A DNA stretch of 64,000 nt from positions 2,170,001 to 2,234,000 of the forward strand of contig JANJXV010000013.1 in the NCBI GenBank assembly GCA_024803745.1, in the 5' to 3' direction. Position 1 is the first letter of the stretch, and each line of letters starts with the position of its first letter. Of the stretch, positions 46,198 through 57,440 are shown one piece after another. The notes beneath the pieces were generated by a model. It was not told the DNA's origin, did no database searches, and saw nothing but the letters and a program-made list of their open reading frames with translations. The position numbers and the translations under genes are program-made. This DNA comes from Megascapheus bottae (Eukaryota > Chordata > Mammalia > Rodentia > Geomyidae).

Positions 46198-47166
46198 ATG
46201 GGCAGAACAAGAAACTCAAGAAAAATGTCAAATCAAGGAATAGCATCTCCCACCCAACATAAACAGGCAATGGAGCAGTCAGTGGCAAATCTAGAGGAGA
46301 GTCTTCCAAATGCTGTACAAATGCAATTGATAAACATCATTAATGAAAACTGTGAAAACATAAAGAAAGAGATAAAGGAGGAAGCCATAGCTAAATAAGA
46401 GGAAAACATAAACAAGGTGATATGTGAAAAGGGGGAAGCCATAAAGGAGGCCATAATAAAGGTTTTTCAAAGAAAAATGGATAAATTCATAGAATCCATA
46501 AATAAAAAGGTGACCGAACTCCAGCAAATGTCCAAAGAGAATAAAACTACTGAGCTAACCACTCAAATGGAAATCAAGGAGACAAAGAAATCCATACATG
46601 ATCTAAAACAAGAGATGCAAGGCATCAAAAATGAGCAATTAGAAGCAAGGGAGATGAAGAATAAAGTAGATAGCTTTGATAGTAGGTTAGACAATGCAGA
46701 AGAGAGAATTTCCGGGGTTGAAGATAATTTAGTTGTTACAGAGAAAGAACAGAAAATGAGTCAATTCAAATCTAGGAAATATGAGAAAATGCTACAGGAG
46801 GTCCAAGATATAATTAGGAAGCCTAATTTAAGCATAATCGGTATTGAGGAGGGTCTGAAGAAAGAGGTCAATGGTATTGGAAATATACTTCAAGGAACCA
46901 TCTCAGAGAACTTCCCAAATATCCAGAAGGGCTGGCCCATCCAGATAAAAGAAGCTTTTAGAACCCCAAACAGACCTGACCAGAAAAGGACATCCCACCG
47001 CCACATTATAAACTGAACTGGATCAATAGAGACCAAAGATAGGATCCTAAAAGCAGCCAGGGAAAAGGGAACAATCACCTATAAAGGCAAGCCAATCAGA
47101 ATAACCCCAGATTACTCAGCAAGACCATGCAAGCAAGAAAAGCTTGGAAACATGTATGTCATGCTC
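46198..47166 (+). pseudogene. LINE-1 ORF1 (RNA-binding chaperone), two in-frame stops
   Basis: ORF1 protein forms coiled-coil trimers that coat L1 RNA. Here one frame runs from ATG 46198 (MGRTRNSRKMSNQG) with a TAA at 46396-46398 and a TGA at 47014-47016. It then continues to TAA 47164-47166. A long coiled coil spans about residues 70-170 (KKVTELQQMSKENKTTELTT, then EMKNKVDSFDSRLDNAEERI). The RRM-like part follows (LSIIGIEEG, then FPNIQKG). After the TGA the C-terminal domain start is readable (DRILKAAREKGTITYKGKPI, then ITPDYS), after which similarity fades. The remaining C-terminal region to about 47400 is decayed. Confidence 0.9.
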
Positions 47167-47438
47167 TAAGTCAAATAACTACCAACCAATAATACTGTAC
47201 CCAGCTAAGCTCTCATTCATAACTGAGGGAACAATAAAAAACATTCCATTCCAGGGAAAAGCTGCAACATTATGTAGCAACTAAAGCAACATTACAGAAA
47301 ATTCTCAAAGATATTCTACACATAGTAAACCAACACAAATGTAATACAGAGAAAGAAATGGCACCTAAAACTCATAACATCTAAGTACCACAAGGACTAT
47401 CAAGACACAGGCCTAATGAAAGCTTGTAAAAATGGCAT

Positions 47439-50400
47439 GAACTAATAAATATTTCTCAATCGTGACTCTCAATATCAATGGATTAATTCTCCAATTAAAC
47501 GACACAAACTGTCTAGTTGGATCAAAAAGCAAGATCCATCGTTCTTTTTGTTTGTTTGTTTTATGCCTATTTTATATTTGATTTACATTTTGGTATTATT
47601 TGATTTGCATTTTCCATATATATATATATATATAAATACATCAAATGACAAAAGATGAGAAAACATTCAATATTTCATGACAATATAATTTAAAATGTAA
47701 GTAAATTACCAAAGACTGGAAAAATGTGATTTAAGTTTGACTCAAGAAAAATGCAAAAACTTGTGAAAGACATAGAACTATTAAAATAAATAAATGAGTA
47801 ATAAAACATACTTTTGGAAGAATTCAACACTAAAATACAATAAATAGTTTATGTCACACCAAACACTGAGAGTAAATAATCCTTGCTCCCTTATGAAAGA
47901 AGAAACATTTATATTGTGTTGTAAAAATAACTTTGAGAGTAATTGTGAAATGGACATACTTTAAATAAATAAATGACTATAAGCAAGGTGTCTGGGGCTC
48001 ATAACTGTAACCTTAGCTACTCGGAAGCTGAGATCTGAGGATTGTAGTTTGAAGCCAGCTCAGTCAGATAAATCAGAGTCCTATCTCCAATTAACCAGCA
48101 AAAATCCAGGAGTGGAGGTGTAGATAAAGTGGATAGAGCACAGGCCTTGAGAGGAAAAGCTAAATAAGATCATCATTCTCCTGTCTTCAAGAGACACATC
48201 TTACCCAAAAAAACAAACACCTTTTGAAAATGAGACGTTGGAATAAACTCTATCAAGCTAATGGCCCCCATAAGCAGGCTGGAGTTGCCATTCTCATATC
48301 AGATAAAATAGACTTCAAACTAAAATTACTAAGAAAAGAAAAAGAAGGTTTCTACATACTACTAAAGGGATCTTTCCTCCAGGAGGACATAACCATCCTA
48401 AACATCTACACACCTAATCCCGGAACTCAGAACTTCATCAAGCAAACTTTACTCTCACTGAAACCATACATAAATCAAAACACAGTGATTGTTGGTGACT
48501 TTAACACACCACTCTCACCTATGGACAGATCAACCAGGCATAAACTCAACAGACAAACCTTAGAATTGAACAACTGTATAGACCAACTCGATCTAACAGA
48601 CATCTGCAGATTATACCACCCAGCAACAACACAATATACATTTTTTTCAGCAGCACATGGAACATTTTCCAAAATAGACCACATTTTAGGCCATAAAACA
48701 AACCTGGCCAGATTCAGAAACACTGAAATTATTCCCTGCATGCTCGCAGACCATAAGGGCATCAAATTAGAACTGAACACCCATCATTACTAATGAAAAT
48801 CCTGTAATTCATGGAGATTGAACAACATATTGTTGAATCACCAATGGGTCATCGAAGAGATCAGAACAGAAAGCCAACAGTTTATGAAATTTAACAAAAA
48901 GGAGCACACAAAATACCAGCTCCTTTGGGACATAGCAAAGGCAGTACTCAGAGGAAAATTTATAGCTCTGAGTGCCTGCAATAACAAATTGGAAAAATCG
49001 CAAACCAACAATTTAATGTATCACCTTAAGCTCCTGGAAAAAGAGCAACAAACCAACCCTAATCCCACTAGAAGGAAGCAAATTATTAAAATCAAAGCAG
49101 AATTAAATGAATTGGAGTCCAAAAAAACTGTACAAAGAATCAACAAATCAAGGAGTTGGTTCATTGAAAAAATTAAGAAAATTGACAGACCCTTAGCAAA
49201 ACTTACCAAAAAAAGAAGGGAGTATACCGAAATTTTAAAAAATGGTAATAGCATGACAGAAATTACCAAGATCCAGAGTATTATGAGGGAATAGTTCTTA
49301 AAACTTTACGCCAACAAATTTAAGAATCTAGAAGAAATGGATGAATTCCTAGCCAATATTAACATACCCACACTGAACCAACAAGAACTAACCCAACTAA
49401 ACAGGCCTATTTCAAGCACTGAAATAGAAAAGGCAATGAGAGATCTTCCACCTAAGAAAAGCCCAGGGCCAGATGGATTCACAGCTGAATTCTATAAGGT
49501 CTTCAAAGCAGAGCTTAAACCAATACTCCTCAAGCTCTTCAACGAAATTGAAAAGAAAGGCTCTTTACTAAACTCATTCTATGAAGCCAGTATAACCCTC
49601 ATCCTCAAACCAGACAGAGATTCATCAAAGAACATCAATGCGAAACTTCTCAATGAAATACTGGCCAACTGTCTAAAACAACTCATCAAAAAAATTATAC
49701 ACTATGATCAAACAGGATTCATCACAGGGACGCAAAGGTGGTTCAACATATACAAATCAATAACTATAATTCAACACTTCAACAGGAGCAAGGACAAGAA
49801 TCACATGATTATCTCAATAGATGCAGAAAATGCATTTGACAAGATCCAATACCCCTTTATGTCAAAAGCTCTGGAGAAACTAAGAATCCATGGAACATTC
49901 CTCAGTATAATAAAGGCTGTGTATGACAAACCCACAGCTGGTATTATAGTTAATGGCAAAAAGCTAAAGCCATTCCCTCTAAAATCAGGAATGAGACAAG
50001 GATGCCCACTCTCTCCACTCCTCTTTAACACAGTATTAGAATTCCTAGCCAGTGCAATAAGGCAAGAAACAAGCATAAAGGGGATCCAAATAGGGAAAAA
50101 GCAAGTAAAATTTTCCCTCTTTGCAGATGACATGATTCTGTATTTAAAGAATCCTATAGACTCCACTCCCAAGGTTCTTGAACTGATTCAAAACTTTGGA
50201 AGGGTAGCAGGCTATAAAATTAACCCTCAAAAATCAACTGTCTTCCTCTACCCCAACAGTGAGAGGAACAAGGCAACAATCAGGAAAGCAACTCCTTTTG
50301 CAATAGCCTCAAAGAAAATAAAGTACCTAGGAATTAGCTTAACTTAAGAATGTAAAGGACCTTTTTGATGAAAACTTTAAAACCCTGAAAAAGAAAATTA

Positions 50401-51809
50401 AAGCAGAACTGAGGAAATGGAAAAACCTCCCATGCTCCTGGATTGGAAGAATCAACATCATGAAAATGACAATCTTGCCAAGGGCTATCTACAAATTCAA
50501 TGCAATACCCATCAATATCCCAATAGCATTCTTTAAAGAAATAGAAGAGGCAATCCAAAATTTCATATGGAATAATAAAAGACCCCATATAGCAAAAACA
50601 CTTCTTAGCAGAAAGAACAGCACCGGAGGAATTTCAATACCAAACTTTAGGCTCTATTACAGAGTTATAATTATCAAAACAGCTTGGTACTGGCACAAGA
50701 ACAGGCCTGAAGACCAATGGAATAGAACTGAATACCCAGATATTAAACCACAGACCTATGGCCCCCTAATCTTTGACTAGGGAGCTAAAAAAATAGAATG
50801 GAAGAAAGACAGCCTCTTCAACAAGTGGTGCTGGCAGAACTGGTTAAGCACCCGCAGAAAACTAAAGTTGGATCCTTCTTTGTCACCCTACACTAGAATT
50901 AACTTCAAATGGATGAAAGACCTTGAGGTAAAAGCTGACACACTAAAAACTTTACAAGAAGGAATAGAAGATACACTAGACCTCCTTGGCACAGGTCAAA
51001 ACTTTCTTAATAAGGACCAAGAATCACAACAAATCAGAGAAAGGCTGGATAAGTGGGACTGCATGAACCTGCTGAGCTTTTGTATGGCAAAGGACATAGC
51101 TAGTAAATTAATTAGGAAGCCTACAAAGTGGGAGAAGATCTTCACCAACTACACAACGGACAAAGGGCTCATATCTAAAATATATCAACAGCTCAAAAAA
51201 ATTGAATCACTCCAAAACTAATCTCCAAAGTAACAACCATCCCATTAAAAGATGGGCCAAAACTTAAAGAGAGTCTTCTCTGAAGAAGAAACAAAAATAG
51301 CCTATAGACACATGAAGAAATGCTCAACATCTCTGGTCATAAAAGAAATGCAAATCAAAACCATTCTAAGATTCCACCTCACTCCAGTTAGAATGGGCAA
51401 GATCAAGAAGACTAATAACAACAGATGCTGGAGGGGATTTGGCCAGAAGGGATCACTAATACATTGTTGGTGGGAGTGCAAACTCATTCAACCACTATGG
51501 AAAACAGTATGGCAGTTCCTCAAAAGACTAAGCATAGAGCTCTCCTATGACCCAGCAATTCCACTACTAGGCATTTACCCAATTGACCAGAAACTAGGAC
51601 ATACTAAATCCACTAGCACAACAATGTTTATTGCAGCAGTATTTACCGTAGTAAAGATATGGAACCAATCCAAATGTCCCTCAGTTCATGAGTGGATCAC
51701 CAAGATGTGGTATTTGTACACAATGAAATTCTACGCGGCTGTCAGAAAGAATGATATTGCCTCATTTGTAAGGAAATGGAAAGACTTGGAAAAAAAGCAT
51801 ATTAAGTGA
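47439..51809 (+). pseudogene. LINE-1 ORF2 (endonuclease and reverse transcriptase), broken
   Basis: ORF2 nicks DNA and copies L1 RNA at the target. Visible parts, in order: endonuclease start TLNINGL (about 47463); a foreign insertion at 47541-48170; endonuclease LQETHL (48185) and GDFNTPLS (about 48496); a helix-rich linker; reverse transcriptase with [16 protein letters not shown] (about 49450), [13 protein letters not shown] (about 49992) and the catalytic FADDMILYL (about 50120-50146); then the C-terminal cysteine-rich [13 protein letters not shown] (about 51460). Defects: stops at 48791 and 49292, a frameshift at about 50340, stops at 50778 and 51219, and an in-frame loss around 49635 that removes the conserved YRPISL motif. 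It ends at TGA 51807-51809. Confidence 0.93.
47541..48170 (+). mobile_element. Insertion inside ORF2, containing a B1-ID SINE
   Basis: It interrupts the endonuclease region between ...KQDPS and CLQETH. The first 440 bp are AT-rich sequence of unknown origin with a short (TA)n at about 47617-47632. The last part, 47985-48160, is a B1-ID SINE (gctcataactgtaaccttag head, aaagtggatagagcacaggc tail). aagatccatc (47531-47540) and aagatcatcat (from 48166) look like an imperfect TSD for the whole insert. Confidence 0.7.
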
Positions 51810-52280
51810 AGTAAGCCAGACTCAAAAGAACATGGGCTCAATGGTTTCTCTCATTTGTCCTACTCTGTAGAAACCTTGGGCTCTCCTAGCAGAGATTTAC
51901 AATAGAACAAAACCTAGATATATAAGGCCATATATTATGTCACTAAATGAAAGGACCTCTAGGATATAGAAACAAAAGCCATATAATGAGTCATTGTTGT
52001 CCTTAATGTACTGTTATCTCTCATCTCTTTTGCTGTCCCTTGGTTATCTCATATTGTTACAGTATCTCACTTTGTTATCTTATATATTGGATATATTTGT
52101 ATTTGGTTATTTGAAATTGGATAGGGAAGGGGGGAAAACAAGATGAGGGGTGGGGGTAGGGGGAGGGAAATGAGGGGCCAAGACATGAGAAAGGGTATCA
52201 ATGTATGTGAATTAGTGCACCTTCTATCTGGCAAATATAATGTAACCCTTCTATTAATTAGAATAAAAAATATTTGAAAA
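51810..52280 (+). other. LINE-1 3' UTR with G-rich tract
   Basis: Starts gtaagccagactcaaaagaa after the ORF2 stop. The guanine-rich run at about 52125-52175 has several G3+ runs and could fold into a G-quadruplex, a common property of L1 3' UTRs. It ends at a weak AATAAA-like signal in gaataaaaaatatt. Confidence 0.85.
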
Positions 52281-52284
52281 AAGG

Positions 52285-52560
52285 GACAAGTGGAGAGGGA
52301 GGATCAGTGAGAGGAGGAGATGCAAAGGAAAGGATACTGAGAGGTGAAGAGGTTCAAAGCAGGTTACATGTAAACATACAACACACATGTTGCATTTATA
52401 GTCAAGAATAGCATATTGAAACCCAGAGCACAAGAAATGAAGAGGGGAACAGGATTATAGGAACTTGTCCAAGGTACACTGTATTCATGTATAGAATTAA
52501 CATAGTGAGGCCCCTCATGTGATTAATATATGTTAACTTTAAAATAAGGTATTTTTAAGA
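52285..52560 (+). mobile_element. Old LINE-1 3' UTR fragment
   Basis: Purine-rich start (agtggagagggaggatcagt), then tccaaggtacactgtattca and tgtatagaattaacatagtg, as in older L1 3' ends (compare 54640-54836). It may be the displaced end of the old L1 at 43390-44210, split by the young L1. Confidence 0.5.
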
Positions 52561-53049
52561 AAGAAGAAATAAAGGGATGAGAAGCCTGAGGATACTCCCA
52601 CCTGGTATTCTTTCCCACAATTAAACTTCCCACAGGATTTCTGGCCGCCTACATTGCCAGCTGAATGTCTTGTCTAAAGGGTAAATCTCTCAATGCCTTA
52701 CCCAAACTCATGAGGTTAGACAGAAGACACTGTTGATTTAACATCCCACAGCCACCTGATTTGCTACCCAGGATTCTTCCTCTCACCCTGCCAGCATCTG
52801 CATGTCACACACTTTCTGCTTCAGACATTGCCTCTGGTTTGCTTGCTCTGATACTCACTTCATTTGACTCAAGTACAGAAATCACTCCGACCTTCATACA
52901 TAAGAAGTTATCAATCATTTGTTGACAAGTAAATGTAAGAATTCGTGGTGGCCTTTAAATGTCTAACTACAGCATCTATTTCAAACTGTTCTGCAATAAA
53001 CTGATGAACCTTGTTTATTTAAACTATGTTTGTTATTGTTACAAATCAA
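52561..53049. other. Unassigned sequence
   Basis: About 490 bp with no gene or repeat recognised. Confidence 0.4.
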
Positions 53050-53125
53050 GAAGTCAGCAAACTACAGCAAGTAGGTCAAATCACAGCCTGTTCTTATATA
53101 CCCAGTAAGCTAAAATAGTTTTTTG
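53050..53125 (+). mobile_element. Ancient DNA transposon-like remnant
   Basis: gtcagcaaactacagcaagt, then aggtcaaatcacagcctgtt, then tatatacccagtaagctaaa recalls a widespread mammalian repeat whose end reads GTCAGCAAACTACGGC. I think it is of hAT type but cannot name the family. A purine-rich (GGGAA/GGAGA)n tract follows at about 53140-53250. Confidence 0.45.
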
Positions 53126-53299
53126 AAAGAGTTTATTTGGAAAGAGTTGGGGGTGAGGAAAGAAGCAGGCTGGCAAGGAAAGGGAAGTTGAGGGAAGGGA
53201 GAGAAAAGAAGGGAAGGAGAGGAGAGGAGAGGAGAGGGGAGGGAAGGTGAAGAAATCACATGTCCCCCATTACCAGCTAATAAAAGAAGTCCAAAGGCT

Positions 53300-53954
53300 A
53301 TAAAAAAATGTGAGATAAATGAGGTATTTAATATAGCTTATATAGATTAAATATGCTATATGTAATATATATACTTCATATACTCATGTATTGTATAGAC
53401 TATATAATCAATATATAATAGATTATATAATATATAGGTTGCAGATTATTTAATAATATATAATTAATGCATAATATAATATCAATTAAGGATGTGTGAG
53501 TTATGTAATCTATACATAAACATATATAAAAGATATATATTATATAATATATACACAATCTGTAATATATACTATAATTATATGACCTATATAGCATATG
53601 AGTATATATGATGTATGTGTTTCAATATATTCCATATGTTATTATATAGGTGTATGCATATTTTATATATCTAATGTATAATATATATACTATATTGCTT
53701 TATAGATTCTATATTATATATATTACAAATATAGATTATATACTGTTATATATAATTGTATGTAATAGTCTATATGCTATATTGAATATATATAACATTA
53801 TGTACATTATATAAAAATAATGTATGTTATATATAATTATTGTAGAATTATTATTGTATATAAGGTATGCATTTATTATTAACAACCAAAAAGGATTTGC
53901 CCAAAGAAAATATTATATTACATCATATATTATTACATAACATATATGATTCTT
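53300..53954. repeat. AT-rich low-complexity tract, 0.65 kb
   Basis: Almost only A and T with scattered G or C. It is full of imperfect palindromes built from TATA and ATAT words. A young L1 sits at its right end. Confidence 0.9.
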
Positions 53955-54366
53955 TATAAAAATATTTTTATTGTAATTAATAAAAGGGTTACATGATATT
54001 TGCCAGATAGAAGGTGCATTAATTCACATACATTGATACCCTTTCACATGTCTTGGTCCCCATTACCCACCCCCCACCCCCTATCTTGGTTTTTCCCCCT
54101 TCCCTATGCAATTTCAAATAACCAAATACAAATATATCCGATATATCAGGTAACAAAGTGAGATACTGTAACAATATGATATAACCAAGGGACAGCAAAA
54201 GAGATGAAGATAATGTAGTACATTAAGGACAACAATCATTCATTATATGGCTTTTGTTTCAATATCCTGGAGGTCCTTTCAATTAGCTTCATACTATATG
54301 GCCTTATGTATCAAGGTTTTGCTCTATTGCAAATCTCTGCTAGTTGAGCCCAAGGTTTCTACTGAT
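53955..54366 (-). mobile_element. 5'-truncated LINE-1, younger subfamily
   Basis: Reverse 3' UTR only: aatatttttattgtaattaa, catgatatttgccagataga, a C-rich tract, and an end at ccaaggtttctactgat. TSD tatgattctt lies at 53945-53954 and 54367-54376. Confidence 0.93.
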
Positions 54367-54479
54367 TATGATTCTTATATATAACATGTAATACTATAGA
54401 CCCTCTTATATTACATCCCATGGCAATACATCATACACATAATATGTAAACACTTATCATACATATTATGTTAATTATA

Positions 54480-54836
54480 CATATTAAGTCTAGAGTATTA
54501 TTCAAGCCTTAAAGAAGACTGAAATTTTTTACTTGCAGAAAATGGGTGGAGCTGATGATCCTTATGTTAAAATTAGATTCAGAAGTATATTTTGTATTGT
54601 CTCTTATATAATCTGAATTGAGAATAATGAGACACAAATGTAAAAGAGGGACTTAGAAAGGAAAGTCAACAGGAAGGAAAAGGGCTAAGAGAATTGGAGA
54701 GGAAGCTCAGCAGAGGGGAGGAGGGGTAAGAGAGGGTGATATCAACAGGGCGTATGATAAAAAATCCATTGTATACATGCACTAAAATGCTATAATTAAG
54801 CCCATTGTTTTGTACAATTAATAAATATTTTTAAGT
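54480..54836 (+). mobile_element. Old LINE-1 3' end fragment
   Basis: The end of ORF2 and the 3' UTR of an older subfamily: gtattattcaagccttaaag, acttgcagaaaatgggtgga, ttgagaataatgagacacaa, a purine-rich run, then tttgtacaattaataaatat. Confidence 0.8.
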
Positions 54837-55478
54837 GTGTATTTTCATCTCTTTCAGTTCAGAATCAAATCCTTGCAATGACTTCATTTCTTATTCTTTT
54901 TCTTACTGTTACTTTCTCCTCATTCTTTAGCCACACTGATTCCCTTAATAGTTTCAAACTATCGAACATCTTCCCATGTCAGGGTCTTTGTACACTCTGG
55001 GGTCTCTACTCGCCTTTCCCATCAAATGCATGCCTAACACTCTCATTTCTTCTCAAAAGAAATATGCTAAAGTCATCCTAGCCATCTGTTAGAAGACCTC
55101 ACTTGCCTTGTCTCAGAATATCTTATTCACCTCATTTAGATTTATTCTCTGAACAACACTTACATACACAGTACATATTAACATGTTTACTCTATTCAGT
55201 TTAGATTTGTGCTGCAATTTAAACTCCAGGAGAACAAGAACTTGGCTCAATGATTTTTGGATCCTTGTTATCTTCAAAAAATACTATACATACAACAGAA
55301 ACATGGCTAATACTGATTTTTAAAATCCCATACAAAATGTTGAGAGTGCAAAAACCTTGGGAAAGGAGTCTCCAAATCTACAGAATGAGAGAATTCTACA
55401 GATCTTTCCTTTTCTTCCTCAGCATAAGACATATGATCGAAACACAAGGGATTCCTGAGTCTGTAACTCTGTTTTTGT
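54837..55478. other. Unassigned sequence, 0.6 kb
   Basis: No gene or repeat family recognised. Confidence 0.4.
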
Positions 55479-55493
55479 AGAAAGGAAAGTGTA

Positions 55494-55687
55494 TGGGCCA
55501 GGAGTTTGGCCTAGTGATAGGGTGCTTGTCTAGCATGCACAAAAATCTGGTCCAATTTCTCGGTACCACATACATAGAAAAAAGCCAGAAATACTGCTGT
55601 GGCTCAAGTGATAGAACTCTAGCATTGAGAAAGCCCAAGGGCAGTGCTCAGGCCCAGAGTTTAAGGCCCAGGACTGGAAAAAAAAAA
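55494..55687 (+). mobile_element. Dimeric ID-like (IDL) SINE
   Basis: Full length. TSD agaaaggaaag(t/c)(g/a)ta lies at 55479-55493 and 55688-55702, with two mismatches. Confidence 0.92.
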
Positions 55688-55702
55688 AGAAAGGAAAGCA
55701 TA

Positions 55703-56305
55703 GCCTAAATAAAGAAAATTAAACAAAAGAACAGACTATTGAATCCCTCCCAATTTATGCTGACTTCTATCCAAGCACAACATTTATCATGTCTTCTCTC
55801 TTTATAAATATCTAATTGTTTCTTATTCCTTTGACTCTTCCTCCTCTTCCCATTTCCCCAAGCTTTCGAAGTAATAGTGTCAATAGATTTTAGTAAATAT
55901 ATGTTGTGTTACCATTTTACCAAACAAAAATCTCTCCAATCACATATGCTACTCTCTGTCTACCTAGTATGATATTTAAACAAGTAATAGAATTGTTCAG
56001 GTTTTCATTTATGTATAATTTATACATAGTGAAATCAACTTAGCCTAGTTATACATATAGTTAGATTTAGACAACTATGCTCACTTGGTTCTGTATATAT
56101 AGTATAACTCCACATAAATGCATAATGAATATTATCTATACTATGCTATAAATGCATTATATGTACACAGTCTGCAAGTAGGATACATATGTATAATATA
56201 CTAAATATAATATGCTATATAGTGTACTATGTAGTATATTTAAATACCTCTGTATCTATACATAATCAAACAAGAGCTTACATTTAATCCTACTCAGGTA
56301 AAGTT
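55703..56305. other. Unassigned AT-rich sequence, 0.6 kb
   Basis: Contains a TATA-rich patch at about 56090-56260. No gene. Confidence 0.4.
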
Positions 56306-56307
56306 CT

Positions 56308-56450
56308 TTTTAAAAATATTGTATTGTAAGGTGATATATATAAGGGTTACAGTTACATAAATCAGGAATTGAGTACATATCTTCTTGAACATTGTCACCT
56401 CTTCTTGTCATTTTCTCCCACATTTTTCCCCTTCTTAAATATGCAAAAGC
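56308..56450 (-). mobile_element. Old LINE-1 3' UTR fragment
   Basis: aatattgtattgtaaggtga, agggttacagttacataaat, then cttgaacattgtcacctctt. Same older subfamily as the fragment at 28986-29092. Confidence 0.65.
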
Positions 56451-56599
56451 AACATATCCTCGTAGAAACTAGAGCAATAGCTCTTTCCAGCTAAGTATAC
56501 TGATTTGTCTAGAAAAAGACAGCTCATTCTGACAATCAAAAACATGTGTGTAGATAGTTGTGTATGTTCCTATCTATACACATAAGTAGGATTTTCTAG

Positions 56600-56733
56600 G
56601 TAAATTACTATCCTTACCTAGTGTGGGGCGGAGTGGGAAAAAATGAGGGAGGGAGTAACAATGTTAGTTATTTATGCAATTGTAACTGCTCTGTACACCA
56701 CCTTTACAATGAAATGAAGAATTATTTTTAAAA
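56600..56733 (+). mobile_element. Old LINE-1 3' UTR fragment
   Basis: gaaaaaatgagggagggagt, aacaatgttagttatttatg, then caattgtaactgctctgtac and ccacctttacaatg. It is inverted to the previous fragment; the SINE pair lies just after it. Confidence 0.65.
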
Positions 56734-56745
56734 GAATTATAGCTA

Positions 56746-56943
56746 GGGGCCGGGAGTTTGGCCTAGTGGTTAAAGTGTTTGCCTAGCATGCATGAAGACC
56801 CGGGTTCGATTCCTCGGTACCACATACATAGAAAAAAAAAAGCCAGAAGTGGTGCTGAGGCTCAAGGGGTAGAGCTCTAGCCTTGAGAAAGTCCAAGGAC
56901 AGTGCTCAGGCCCTGAGCTCAAGCCCAGGACTGGCAAAAAAAA
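56746..56943 (+). mobile_element. Dimeric ID-like (IDL) SINE, left member of inverted pair
   Basis: Very well preserved. A-box tggcctagtgg (56759-56769) and B-box ggttcgattcc (56803-56813) give a complete-looking pol III promoter. The 5' flank is gaattatagcta (56734-56745), but the expected TSD copy after the tail is present only in reverse orientation. Confidence 0.95.
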
Positions 56944-56965
56944 GAATCATGTTTAGCTATAATTC
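56944..56965. other. Flipped 22-bp spacer between two inverted SINEs
   Basis: The reverse complement of this spacer starts with gaattatagcta (left flank of the first SINE) and ends with gctaaacatgatt plus c (right flank of the second SINE is gctaaacatgatt). Flipping it would give each SINE a normal TSD. Confidence 0.85.
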
Positions 56966-57169
56966 TTTTTTTTTTTTTTTTTTGCCGGTCCTGGGCTTGA
57001 GCTCAGGGCCTGAGCACTGTCCTTGGACTTTCTCAAGGTTAGAGCTCTACCACTTGAGTCTCAGCACCACTTCCGGCTTTTTTCTATGTATGTGGTTCCG
57101 AGGAATCAAACCCGGGCCTTCATTCATGCTAGGCAAGCACTTTAACCACTAGACCATACTCCTGGCCCC
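56966..57169 (-). mobile_element. Dimeric ID-like (IDL) SINE, right member of inverted pair
   Basis: Reverse copy with an 18-base T-run, then gccggtcctgggcttgagct, ending atactcctggcccc. Its 5' flank on the minus strand is aatcatgtttagc. It faces the first SINE tail to tail with only 22 bp between tails. Confidence 0.95.
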
Positions 57170-57189
57170 GCTAAACATGATTTAATGTA

Positions 57190-57440
57190 ATCTTTTCTCG
57201 GGCTTCTCTTGATTGCCATTTTTTTCAATTCAGCCATGTCATCAAATTTATCAGAAATTACGTCTTTACTGCTGAGTAGTTTTACTTTGTAAGAGTATGC
57301 CACAGTTTGCTTATCCACTCACTATTAACGACCATTTAGGATCTCCCCAAGTTTCAACCGTTACCAATGTTCACCTATAATCAGCCAATTGTCCCAGTAA
57401 ATTGTTGAGAAGACTGTGTCTATCCCTACTTGATCTACCG
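57190..57440 (-). mobile_element. Old LINE-1 fragment
   Basis: cttttctcgggcttctcttg, gctgagtagttttactttgt, then gcttatccactcactattaa and caccagtttcaaccg-like text: the reversed end of an old ORF2. Confidence 0.55.

Larger units (their letters stand above)
44422..52280 (+). mobile_element. Nearly full-length LINE-1, inactive
   Basis: Order: 5' UTR (about 44422-46197), ORF1 (46198-47166, two internal stops), a degenerate ORF1 end and linker (47167-47438), ORF2 (about 47439-51809, interrupted), then 3' UTR with a G-rich polypurine tract (about 52125-52175) and terminal taattagaataaaaaatatt. It carries a 630-bp foreign insertion in ORF2 at 47541-48170. Its 3' UTR matches the truncated copies at 5.0, 18.7, 22.9 and 53.9 kb, so they form one family. 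It does not encode intact proteins. A TSD could not be fixed. Confidence 0.93.

Noticed and set aside
53400..53597. Ile/Tyr-rich minus-strand frame
   Set aside because: Product of the A/T-only tract.
56746..56820. tRNA gene, suggested by good A-box and B-box matches
   Set aside because: The boxes belong to the ID-like head of a SINE; the full cloverleaf and acceptor stem are not present and the same unit recurs about ten times.
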